DNA from: Amylostereum areolatum
Taxonomy: Eukaryota > Basidiomycota > Agaricomycetes > Russulales > Stereaceae
Assembly: GCA_012932865.1 (NCBI GenBank)
Contig: SAXG01000018.1
Location: 372,001 to 436,000 of the forward strand
Direction of reading: 5' to 3'
Length of the DNA: 64,000 bases
The notes below the pieces were generated by a model. The model did no database searches. It was not told the DNA's origin and worked only from the letters and a program-made list of their open reading frames with translations. The position numbers were made by a program, and so were the translations under genes. How positions within the stretch are numbered: the stretch's first letter is position 1; each line of letters begins with the position of its first letter. This document shows, in pieces, positions 23,866 to 35,100 of this stretch.

Positions 23866-24324
23866 TGTCATGAACGGTCTATAATTTTCCTTTTTACTTT
23901 ACATCGGTTACACGCTTTAGGACTTATTGGCTTATCACCGGTCCGGCTCCACTTTGGCCCGGACCCGGTTCATCTATATCCCACCCGGGCCCACGTGACT
24001 CATCTCGGCCCGGGTCTGACTCCTTTCCCTTGACTCATGCTGTACAATACTGACTCATGCTGTGCTCTTTTACATACAACTGCTTACTTATACTAGGTCT
24101 GCTTACTGATCGCCGTGTATCGGTTGCTTACCTAAGTCTCTCTCCTCTTGTGTATATAAGGCTCGCTCTCGCTGTACATATCCCTTATCTCGAGCTAGTC
24201 AATTCTACCGACTTTGCTTGCTTTCCCTCGTCTGTCGCCGTGTCTGATCGGCTCCCCTCTGTCGTCCTCATCTTCTAGTCAGCTGTGTCGTAACTTGGTG
24301 CTGTCGCACTAGTCGTTGCTGACA
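23866..24324 (+). repeat. LTR B (family 3)
   Basis: It runs from TGTCATGAACGG to GTTGCTGACA (459 bases), complete, but with a dozen or so substitutions against LTRs A and C, mostly transitions. TATATAAG at 24153 is followed 34 bases later by ATCTCGAGCT (24187-24196), the self-primer candidate. Its 5' flank (GTTCA) does not match the 3' flank of LTR C, so B and C are not the two ends of one unaltered insertion. Confidence 0.9.
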
Positions 24325-24326
24325 TA

Positions 24327-24336
24327 AGCTCGAGAT
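24327..24336 (+). other. Self-primer binding site, family 3
   Basis: AGCTCGAGAT starts two bases after LTR B and is the exact reverse complement of ATCTCGAGCT at 24187-24196 in the LTR, close to the predicted transcript start. Confidence 0.7.
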
Positions 24337-24795
24337 CTGTTTACTCTTGCACCACCCTACGACCGTCCCTACGTACTGTAGCGTAGTAGTAGTAGTACCC
24401 GTCTGGTACTGACCTTGTTCTTCCCCCGTGCCGCCCTAGACCGTTGCCCCCAGAGTACGCGACTCGTTACCCTGACATTGTGGTCGTGCGCACGTATACC
24501 GGTGCCGGCTTGACGTTTCCTCGAAACGTTACACCTACTCGAGACTCTCCAATACCAGGAGTTGAAAGCTCAGAGGTGACAGTAGAAGGTGCACCTTTGG
24601 TGTAGGAAACGAGTAAAAGCGGCGAAAGGAAAGCGGTTTAGGAAGTCTTTGGGCTCGTGTCCCCTAGACGAAGAGACAGCCAACAGGTCGAGAAGACTGA
24701 GGCAGACCGTCTTGCGATCTCATAACAGAACCACCCTCCCTCGACAAAATCTTCCCTTGCCGCACAGAGTAACCATTTCGACTGGGGGCTCGTGC

Positions 24796-25197
24796 ATGGA
24801 AGATTGGCGCTCGCAAGTACAAGAATTCATCCCCATCAGCCACGACGCTATCATCTCCCTCATCAACGAATCTAAAGACCCTTGGGCCTGGCACAATTGG
24901 AAGGTCGCCCTCGGCGTAGAAGAACTTGAAGACTCCATCATAGACGTCCACTTCTATCGCCTCAAAATAAGCGAACAAGGAAACGGAAACCTCTACGTCT
25001 ACTCCTGCCCATACGTTACCTACCGCTACAAACTCGAGCAACCCCCCAAAACCTTCTACGCGCCCAACGAGAAAATACCAGTGGACACTCGACACACCCA
25101 CCGCCTCCTTACACCAGGCAACACCCCCAGCCCCACACCAGAGCCAGAGGTCATCGACCTCACCCAGCCAGAGGTCATCGACCTCACCCACTTATAA
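24796..25197 (+). CDS. Pre-gag small protein (ORF0) of the family-3 element
   Basis: From ATG 24796 the frame codes for 133 residues of unknown function, with an acidic, hydrophobic-aromatic core (for example the segment ending HNWKVALGV). The family-4 element has a counterpart of similar size at the same place (39232-38939), preceded by a similar leader sequence and sharing an HNW core. The C-terminus carries EVIDLT twice, eight residues apart, encoded by a near-perfect 24-base tandem repeat at 25144-25190; VIDLT matches the SUMO-interaction consensus. It ends in TAA; the gag-side frame continues in the same phase directly after this stop. Confidence 0.55.
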   Translation: MEDWRSQVQEFIPISHDAIISLINESKDPWAWHNWKVALGVEELEDSIIDVHFYRLKISEQGNGNLYVYSCPYVTYRYKLEQPPKTFYAPNEKIPVDTRHTHRLLTPGNTPSPTPEPEVIDLTQPEVIDLTHL

Positions 25198-25503
25198 ACA
25201 ATTCCCTCGTTCGGACTCAACGGCTCCGACTCCAGTTCTGACTCCGACACCGACGTTGAGGACGAAAACTGCTACATATATCCCCTCCCTCTAGGCTTCA
25301 CTGAACGAGGAAACGACTTCTTTGTCCAACTCGGAGACACCACTGTCGAAGTCGCCTTCGTAGCAACCCAAACAAGTGGCATCAGTTGGTACTTCGCCAA
25401 CGAAAGCCAAGACGACCTCACTGAAGCCGACTTCAACCTCATCGCCGCCTCCGCCCTACCGCCTGTCACCGACGAAGACTTCTCCGACCTCGACGAACCA
25501 ATC

Positions 25504-26762
25504 ATGGCTGCCCAGTGGATCCGCACCGACCCCCAACCCCCTCTCCCCGCCGAACTTGCCAACTGCACCGAAATCAGTGGAACATGGAACATCGTCATCG
25601 GCCAAACTGGCTCTCCCATCCAACACATGAATAACGGCACCGACGATGCCTGGCTCATGGAAGTAAATGGCCAATGGGTCGCCATCCCTGCCGTGCTTGT
25701 TGCTGCCCTCAACCTGCCACCCCCCACCGTCAACGTCACGGCCCCCCCCATCACAGTCAACCCCCCTGCGGTCACTGTTAGTGCCCCAGCCGCCGCCGCC
25801 GCCAGACCCCCCCGAAAGAAAGTCCACGCGAAAACTCCTGAAGGCTTCTCTGGGAAACGAGAGGACTTCAATGACTGGATGCGGTCGTGCGAGGAATACA
25901 TGCGAGCCTGCTGAGGATGACCTCGTGACGGACAAGGACAAAGTCCTCTTCATTCTCACCTACATGACGGGGGAGGCAGCACGCACCTGGAAGGCCGAGT
26001 ATGAGGATGCACACTTGGCCAATGGAGCCATGGTCGCCTGGGTGGACTTCCACAAAGCACTCAAAGGGGCCTTCACCGACGTCAATGAGCAGCACCGTGC
26101 CGCAGTCGAACTGGACGGGTTCAAACAGACGAAGGGTACCACTGCCCATGAATACTTCGCCAAGTTCGAGCAACTCGCAAGGAAGGCAGGATACTCCACG
26201 GCGCAGGACCCTATCCACCTCATGCAGCTGCTCAAACACAACGTCTACTATCGGACCATCGACTCCATCTACGACAGCGGTCACGTTCCTCAGAAATATG
26301 AGGACCTCAAAGAGCGCATCATCCTGATCGACGGTCTGCGACAGGAGCGGGAGGACCTTAAGACCCAGCGCAGTGGACCCGTGCAGAACCAAAAACCCAA
26401 AGGACAAGGATCGTCCAATGGGCAACAAGGGGGGCAGGTCCCATGGCGCCGCGATGGAACCGGCACGGTGCACGGTGGCAAAGGTCAGCCGATGGACAGT
26501 CAACCGTGTCGACATCAAGGGGCGATGCTTCCGCTGCGGACAGAATGGCCACCAGGTGCGGGACTGCAGGGTGGACGTGAAGAACATCCGAGACATGTGG
26601 GGGAGGGACCGGTACACGGAACCACCAAAGCGGGAGGCTCGAGCACAGACGTTCGAGACGCCCACCGCCTGGGCTAGGAGCCTGTCGGCCGAAGATCGGA
26701 AAAGCGTGATGGACGCGCTTCAAGCTCAGCCGAAGGTGGAGGAGAAGAAGGAGGGTTTTTGA
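25504..26762 (+). pseudogene. Gag of the family-3 element, two frame breaks
   Basis: It begins MAAQWIRTDPQPPLP (the same frame is open upstream to 25198). The frame changes near 25912, after EEYMRAC, and again near 26500, between GQPMD and VDIKGRCF. The zinc knuckle CFRCGQNGHQVRDC is intact. The end GGT TTT TGA matches the conserved gag terminus of the other two families. Comparison with the unbroken family-4 Gag places both breaks inside conserved sequence, so they are mutations or assembly errors rather than introns. Confidence 0.8.
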
Positions 26763-29700
26763 GGGGGCTGACGATGTACACGGCATCTGAAGCCCAAGTT
26801 TCTGTTCTCTCGCTCGTCTGGTTTTGTGGCGCCTCGGTGGCCTGGTTCTCGTTTACATATGCGCATTGTTGATTCGGACTGTACTACTACGGGGGATATC
26901 CCCATTATGACTTCTCTTACGGACTCTATCGGTACGGGCACGCGTCCCGTTGTTATTTTAGATACTCAGGCCTCGATTTGTGAGCCTTCGGCTTTGGATA
27001 TGGCTTCGGTTTCGGCTTCAGTTTTGGATACGGCTTTGGATACGGACTCGGTTTTGGATATGGACCCTGTGAAGTCAGGGACAACGCCGTGCGATGGAAG
27101 GGGCACGGCGCCCAAATCATGTTATATGGCACCTGGAACGGCTCAATGGACGCTTCGTCGCTTAAGGGAAGACAAACCCGAAAGTGCGATTGCAATCCTT
27201 CGCATCTGGACACACCACCGACGCCGTGACGAGGCTACTTATGAAGCCATCAAGGAAATAACTGGCATGGGAGACGAGTTAGCATGTCAAGCTCTACTAG
27301 AGCTCGCCACTCCTATGCAGTTCATACGCTCCGCCAGCGCCAAGGAACAAACGGTCATTCCCACACAACTGGTGGTAGATTCCAAGCGCATTGTCAAAGC
27401 TCTCGCACTCCTGGACAGTGGTTGCACTGGCTCGTGTATCAACACGAAGTTTGTGCAGGAAAATCACATCCCCACGCGACGGACTGCTCGCCCAATCCCA
27501 GTACGAAATGCAGACGGCACTCTCAACACAGGAGGTCCCATTCACGGAATATGTCACACTTCGCCTAAATATTCAAGACCATGAAGAAAACATTGACCTG
27601 GCGGTCTCCAATCTAGGAGATACGGACCTTTTCATTGGACATGAGTGGCTAAAGAAGCACAACCCTCACATCGACTGGAAATCCGGGTCAATTGAATTTG
27701 ACCGATGCCCTATCAGCTGCTCTCGTCCCCCTCCCCTCCTCAATATCGATGAGGATGAAGAGGAGGAGGAAGAGCCAGTCCACATGGAAAAGGACGAGCA
27801 GCTGTTTGCTTTCGACTGGGATGGCTACAAAGCGACATACCACATCCGGACCCATGCATCGGACATTGCAATTGAAGAGCACGCTAAGAAAAAGGAACAG
27901 ACCTTCTCTGAGCGAGTCCCAACGGCGTACCACGAATTCAAGGACATCTTTGACAAAGACGACTTCGACAAGCTCCCTGAGCGACGCCCATGGGACCACG
28001 CCATTGAGCTCACTCCTAACTTCAAACCGGTTGATTGCAAAGTTTACCCCCTCACATTGGACGAGCAGAAGCAACTGGACGCCTTTTCTGGAAGAGAACC
28101 TGAGATCTGGCCGGATCCAACCGTCCAAATCACCCATGGCCTCCCCATTCTTCTTCATCAAGAAAAAAGACTGGCTCGCTACGTCCTGTGCAGGACTATC
28201 GAAAGCTCAATGAGATGACAATAAAGAACCGTTACCCGCTCCCGCTCATCCAAGAGTTGGTTGACAAACTTAAAGGAGCACGGCACTTTACCAAGCTCGA
28301 TGTCCGATGGGGGTACAACAATGTTCGGATTAAAGAAGGGGACGAGTGGAAAGCTGCATTCCGCACGAACAAAGGTCTCTACGAGCCTACGGTCATGTTC
28401 TTTGGACTCACCAACTCCCCGTCTACGTTCCAAGCCATGATGAATGACCTGTTCAAAGACTTGATCCACCAAGGAGTCGTGGTCGTCTATTTGGACGACA
28501 TCCTCATCTTCACACATACGCTAGAAGAACATCGTCGAATAGTCAAGGAGGTCCTTCGGATCCTGCGAGAAAACAAACTCTATCTGAAGCCAGAAAAGTG
28601 CGAGTTTGAGAAGGCAGAAATCGAATACCTGGGCATGATTGTCGGCGGAGGAAGGGTTCGCATGGATCCAGCAAAGGTCGCGGCAATCACCAATTGGCCA
28701 GCCCCCAAAACGAAGAAACAACTTCAATCATTTTTGGGCTTTTGCAACTTCTACCGTCGCTTTATCAAGGACTTCAGTGGCATTGCTCACCCAATGACTA
28801 AACTCACTGGGAAGACGGAATGGGTCTGGGACACCCCACAGCAGGAGGCTTTTGAGGAACTCAAGCGACGTATAACATCGCAGCCAGTTCTAGCAATCCC
28901 TACAGACGATGGGACAGTTCCGTGTCGAGGCGGACTCCTCTGACTATGCCACGGGCGCGGTACTTTCGCAACAACAGGACAATGGCAAATGGCACCCGGT
29001 CGCCTTCCTCTCAAAGTCCCTCAGCGAAGCTGAGAGGAACTATGAGATTTATGACAAGGAATTACTGGCTATCATGACGGCGCTAGAGGAATGGAGACAA
29101 TACCTCATGGGGGCACGACAGGAGTTTGAAATCTGGTCGGATCATCGCAATCTCACGTACTTCCGCAAGGCGCAGAAGCTAAATCGGAGACAAGCACGAT
29201 GGTTAACGGAGCTACAAGAGTATCATTGTACGCTACTCCACAAGCCTGGCAAAACAATGGGTAAACCCGATGCTATTTCCCGACTAGCGGGCCTTGAGAA
29301 GGGGGAGAAAGACAATGAAAACATTGTCCTCCTGAAACCAGAACTCTTTCGCGCCCTCAACCATGCAGGAATTATAACCAATGGACCTGACAATGTCTTC
29401 ATTGAGCGGATTCAGGAGGCTACCTTACTCCGAGACCATGCAGTAGAACGCGCCTTAGCACTCAAAGTGAAGGGATGGCTGGAACACGCAGATGGAACGA
29501 TCACCTGGCAACACAGACTCTATGTCCCAAGAGACAAAGGACTCCGTGCAGACATCATCCAAGCTCATCATGACGGCCCGCTTGTCGGTCATCCAGGACG
29601 ATACAAGACCCATGAGCTCATCACGCGCAACTACTGGTGGCCTGCCATTAGAGACGATGTCCGGAAATATGTTGAAGGATGTGAGACCTGCCAACGTACC

Positions 29701-30941
29701 AAGATTAGACATGATCGCATTGCCGCTCCACTCCACCCACATGACCCGCCACAAGCGCCTTGGGAGCATGTATCCATCGACTTTGTCATGCCGCTCCCAG
29801 TCTCGGATGGAAAAGACGCCATCTGCAATGTGAACTGCATGGGTACCAAGCAGGTTGTATTCTGGGCCACGACCAAAGACCTAACGGAGGACGAACTCGC
29901 CTTCGAGTACCTACGCGAGGTGGTCCCCCATCATGGAATTCCTAGAAAGATCGTCAGCGACCGTGGCAGCGTGTTTGTCTCCAAATTCACCACAGGCATT
30001 GTTCCAACTGTTAGGCATTGAAGGGAACCCGTCCACGGCGTATCACCCTCAGACGGACGGACAGACCGAACGCTCCAACATGACCATGGAAAACTACCTT
30101 CGCATCTTCGTCAATCAACGACAGGACAATTGGACACGTTACCTCCCACTTGCCATGACTGCAGCTCAACAACATGGTCCATAGTTCGATTGGGATGTCT
30201 CCCAACTTTGCCAACTATGGTCGGGAACTCTACCTGGGGACAAACCCTCGACGTGAGACAGACAACCCATCGGCGAACGAGTTTGCACAACGCATGCGAG
30301 ACATCTATGAGGAAGCCCGCTCTGCGCTAAAGGCAGCACAGGACGATCAAAAGCGCTTTTACGATCGCAAGAAGGACGAACCAATAGATTACAAAATTGG
30401 CGACTTCGTCTGGCTGGAAGCCAAGACCAGAGATGGCCAAACCGTAATCAAAACGGCACGTCCTATGCAAAAGCTAGATGACAAGCGCTTTGGTCCTTTC
30501 GAAATCCTGGAAAAAGTCGGAGCATCGGCTTACAAGCTTCGCCTCCCTACATCCTGGTCACGAAAACATCCGGTCTTCAACGAGTCCCTCCTATCTCCAC
30601 ACAACGGTCCCGCCTTTGACAATCAGAAAGCACCTACACCTCCACCGCCAGAGTTAGTCCAAGGAGAGGAAGTCTATGAGGTCGAAAAGATTATAGACTC
30701 CAAGAAGGTTGGTCGCGGCTTCAAGTACCTCGTCAAATGGAAAGGCTACCCAGACAATGACAATACTTGGGAGCCTCTCACCAATCTCCAGAATGCCAAG
30801 AAACGCATTGACGACTTCCACCGTGAACATCCGGGTGCCCCGAAACCTGCACGCCTTAATCGTTGGAAACTCCTGTCGGAGGAAGAAACTGGATCTGATT
30901 ACGACGAGGACGTCGAATCTAAGGAAGGGGTGATGTCATGA
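26763..30941 (+). pseudogene. Pol of the family-3 element, several frame breaks
   Basis: Domains are in the usual order: protease (LLDSGCTGSCIN), reverse transcriptase (VVVYLDDILIF), RNase H (VEADSSDYATGAVLSQ), integrase with the HHCC finger and DDE residues, and a C-terminal chromodomain (YLVKWKGYPDNDNTWEP). The frame changes near 27540, 28085, 28170, 28910, 30000 and 30170. Where compared with the intact family-4 Pol these look like small indels, two of them in or near base runs. The sequence between the breaks remains highly conserved, so decay is recent or partly artefactual. The frame ends inside LTR C. Confidence 0.85.
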
Positions 30942-31390
30942 ACGGTCTATAATTTTCTTTTTACTTTACATCGGTTACACGCTTTAGGACTTATCGACTT
31001 ATCACCGGTCCGGCTCCACCTTGGCCCGGACCCGGCTCATCTATATCCCGCCCGGACCCACGTGACTCATCTCGGTCCGGGTCTGACTCCTTTCTCTTGA
31101 CTCATGCTGTACGATACTGACTCATGCTGTGCTCTTTTACATACGACTGCTTACTTATACTTGGTCTGCTTACTGATCGCCGTGTATTGGTTGCTTACCT
31201 AAGTCTCTCTCCTCTTGTGTATATAAGGCTCGCTCTCGCTGTACATATTCCTTATCTCGAGCTAGTCAATTCTACCGACTTTGCTTGCTTTCCCTCGTCT
31301 GTCGCCGTGTCTGATCGGCTCCCCTCTGTCGTCCTCATCTTCTAGTCATGTGTCGTAACTTGGTGCTGTCGCACTAGTCCGTTGCTGACA
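30934..31390 (+). repeat. LTR C (family 3)
   Basis: A complete LTR of 457 bases preceded by the purine-rich tract AAGGAAGGGGTGA and followed by the GAACT duplication. It is identical by eye to LTR A over the shared 380 bases. Confidence 0.92.
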
Positions 31391-31395
31391 GAACT

Positions 31396-31655
31396 TCAAC
31401 TCTTTCTCACTCAACTCTTTCTCACTGCGCCGTCATCTTCAAGTTACTACAACTGGATGTCCCGGCCTGACCCTCCGCATTGCCTATATGGATATCACGA
31501 TCTATAGGGAAGGTTAGCACTAACTCTACGCAGCCCTCGTTACCCGCCCCGAAATTGTCCCCTGAGACGTATATCCCGTCTTCCTCTTTTGCTTATGTGT
31601 CTTTCTACATGAGCGCCTGCCTAGCTCACAACTCAGAGGTGACCGCATCGTGTCG
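31396..31655. other. Host sequence between the two retrotransposon blocks
   Basis: About 260 bases with no supported gene. It begins with a short imperfect direct repeat (CAACTCTTTCTCACT twice). Confidence 0.5.
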
Positions 31656-31660
31656 GTCAG

Positions 31661-32152
31661 TGTCAGCAACGGCCTTAGTGACAAGCACTAGGCGACGACG
31701 TGTGACACAAGTGAAGAGGGACGATGGGGGAAGGTCGGTAGTATTGACTAGGTCGAGATGGGGAATATGTACAGGAGGAACGGAGCCCTTTATATACTAC
31801 GAGGCAGAGTCACTTAGTAAGCTACGACACACGGCGGTCAGTAAGCAGAGCTAAGTATAGATACATGTGCAGCAGGATCAGTAAGCGAGACAATAAGGAT
31901 GAGCCAGGTCCGGGGCGGCATGATGTCATGCGCAGCATTATGATGTCATGTGGAGTCAAAGGAAGCGATGATAAGACGAGCCTGGAGTCATGATGTCAGG
32001 AAGGAGCAAGGATAAGCCGAGTCTCCACCGGAGTGACGGAGTGTTACTAAGTGATGAGTAGTCAGATAGAAATGAAAATAAAAATGAATTGGGATATTAT
32101 CCCCGAGGTCCCCGAGGTGTCCGAGATGTCCGGAATGGTAACGTTCATGACA
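31661..32152 (-). repeat. LTR D, 3' LTR of the family-4 element
   Basis: It runs TGTCAGCAAC to GTTCATGACA on the plus strand (492 bases). It carries three copies of TGATGTCA (31921, 31941, 31991), that is TGACATCA in element orientation, and a TATATAAAG box. Confidence 0.95.
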
Positions 32153-35100
32153 TCACCTTCCCGTTAGTTTCATCGTCCTCGTTGAATCCCGATGATAAAC
32201 CCTTCGGCACACAAGATGTTTGTCCAGACGCTCATGGGCAGCCTTCATGATCGTATGGTTGGCTTCGATCGTAATCGGCGTATGAGGAGCCATTTGAGCA
32301 GTCTTAAGGCGGTGGGGGTGGCGGCGGTAGAAGTCGTCTAGGGGTTTTTTGGCTTTCCCCAGATTTGTCTTTGGTTCCCAGGTATCTTCACTTTGATCGT
32401 ACCCTTTCCAATGGACCAGGAATTCGAGGCGTTTCGACTTTCTACGGACGTCGACGATGGATTCTACTTCGTAGAATTCTTCTCCTTGGATAAGGTCAGG
32501 GGGCGGAGGTGGTGCTTTTTTCTGTTGGTCGAAGGCAGGACCGTTGTGCGGTGATAAGAGGGATTCGTTGAACACTGGGTGTTTACGTCCCCACGTCTTC
32601 GGGAGTTGAAGATGGTACGCCGATGCCCCAACCTTTTTCAGAACTTTGAACGGCCCGAATCGTTTGGCGTCTAGCTTCTGCATTGGTCGTACGGTATGGA
32701 TCACCGTCTGTCCGTCGCGAGTTTTGGCTTCCAACCATACGAAGTCCCCGACATGGTAGTCCACGGGGTCGGCTTTGTTACGATCATAGAACCGCTTCTG
32801 ATCATTTTGAGCGGCCTTGAGGGCGGAGCGTGCTTCGGTGTAGATGTCTCGCATTCGTTGGGCGAGTTCGTTGGCCGTGGGGTTGGTTGTTTCGCGGCGG
32901 GGATTTGTTCCGAGGTAGAGTTCGCGACCGTAATTGGCGAAGTTAGGGGACATGCCGATGGATGAATGGGTCATATTGTTGAACGCGGTCATGGCCAGGG
33001 GTAGGAAATGGGCCCAGTCGTCCTGACGATGGTTTACATAGATGCGGAGGTAGTTTTCCATCGTCATATTGGAGCGTTCGGTTTGTCCATCGGTTTGGGG
33101 GTGGTACGCCGTGGAGGGGTTGGCTTCAATTCCTAGTTGTTCGCACAAGGCCTTCGTGAATTTGGAGACGAATACGCTGCCTCGGTCGCTGACGATCTTT
33201 CGCGGGACACCATGATGGGGCACGACATTGCGTAAGAATTCTTTGGCTAATTCGTCTTCGGTGAGGTCTTTGGTTGTGGCCCAGAATACGACTTGCTTGG
33301 TGCCCATGCAGTTGACATTACAGATGGCGTCGTATCCTTCTGAGACGGGTAACGGCATGACAAAGTCGATTGAGACGTGCTCCCATGGTCCCTTGGGAGG
33401 CTCGTGTGGATGCAGCGGGGCGGCTATTTGGTCGTGGCGTATTTTGTTCCGTTGGCACGTTTCGCAGCCTTCGACGTACTTTCGTACGTCGTCTCGTATT
33501 GCCGGCCACCAATAGTTGCGCGTGATGAGTTCGTGTGTTTTGTAGCGTCCTGGGTGTCCATTGAGTGGTCCGTCATGGTGAGCCTGGATGATGTCTGCGC
33601 GTAGCTTTTTGTCGCGGGGTACGTAGATTCGTTGTTGGAACGTAAAAAGATTGTTTTCTTGTTCCTTCCATCCCTTGACTTTCATGGCTAGCGCTCTTTT
33701 TACTGAGTCATCCTGCTTGGTTGTCCCTTTTATGCGCGTGATGAAGGCATTTTCCGGTCCATCCACCATTATTCCTGATCCTTCGGGTGTCCTGAGTGCA
33801 CGGAACAGCTCGGTTTTAAGGAGGACGACGTCCTTGTTGTCATTTTCCCCCTTTTTAAGCCCCGCCTGTCGTGAAATGGCGTCGGGCTTGCCCATTTGGT
33901 TGCCGGCTTTATGCGTCAGGGTGAAGTCGTACTCCTGTAACTCCATTAACCATCTTGCTTGTCGTCGGTTGAGTTTCTGCGCCTTCCGGAAGTAGGTCAG
34001 GTTACGGTGATCGGTCCATATGTCGAACGGTTGTCGGGCGCCCATAAGGTATTGTCGCCATTCGTCTAGGGCCGACATGATCGCTAGCAGTTCCTTATCG
34101 TAGATTTCGTAGTTGCGTTCGGCTGGGCTCAGTGCTTTGGAAAAGTAGGCAATGGGGTGCCAGTGGCCGTTGGCTTGCTTCTGCGATAGTACTGCTCCGG
34201 TGGCGTAGTCGGATGAATCGGCTTCGACACGGAACTTTTCGTTATCCGTGGGAATGGCTAGGACCGGTTGTGATGTGATTCGCCGTTTGAGCTCTTCGAA
34301 GGCCACTTGTTGAGCGTCTGTCCATTCCCAGTCCGTATGACCCGTGAGTTTGGTTAGGTCATGCGCGATTCGACTGAAATCCGGTACAAAGCGTCTGTAG
34401 AAGTTGCAGAATCCGAGGAATGATTGTAATTGTTTTTTTGTCGTGGGGGCGGTCCAGTTGGTAATAGCTGCGACTTTGGCGGGGTCCATTCGGACCTTGC
34501 CGTGTCCTACGATCATTCCTAGGTATTCGATTTCTTCCTGCTCGAAGTCGCATTTTTCCGGTTTTAGGTACAGGTTGTTGTCGCGTAGGATTTGGAGTAC
34601 CTGTTTGACGGCCTGCCGGTGTTGTTCAAGCGTTTCCGTAAAGATCAGGATGTCATCGAGGTAGACAACTACAATGCCTTCATGGATCAGGTCTCGGAAG
34701 AGGTCGTTCATCATGGCTTGGAAGGTGGCGGGCGAGTTCGTGAGGCCGAAAAACATGACCGTTGGTTCAAAGAGTCCCTTGTTGGTGCGGAATGCGGCTT
34801 TCCATTCGTCTCCTTCCTTGATACGGACGTTGTTGTATCCCCATCGTACGTCGAGTTTGGTGAATACCTTGGCTCCTTTTAACTTGTCGAGGAGTTCCTG
34901 TACGAGTGGGAGTGGATAACGATTTTTTATGGTCATGTCGTTAAGCCGTCTGTAGTCTTGCACCGGTCGGAGGGATCCGTCTTTCTTTTTAATGAAGAAA
35001 AACGGTGAGGCCATCGGGGATTTTGAGTTGCGGATGCGTCCGGAGCGTAGGTTTTCTTCGAGAAAGTCGTCTAGTTTCCCTTGCTCGTCAAGCGTCAATG

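Larger units (their letters stand above)
19252..31395 (+). mobile_element. Composite Ty3/gypsy retrotransposon block bounded by GAACT duplications
   Basis: The 5-bp sequence GAACT is present at 19252-19256 and 31391-31395, immediately outside LTR A (19257) and LTR C (31390). Inside lie, in order, LTR A truncated at its 3' end, the LTR and first half of a second element (family 2) stopping within reverse transcriptase, LTR B, a decayed family-3 gag-pol, and LTR C. LTRs A and C are identical by eye over the 380 bases they share, while B differs at a dozen or so positions, mostly transitions. Together these support one original A-to-C insertion, later altered by nested insertion and internal recombination. 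Confidence 0.8.
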
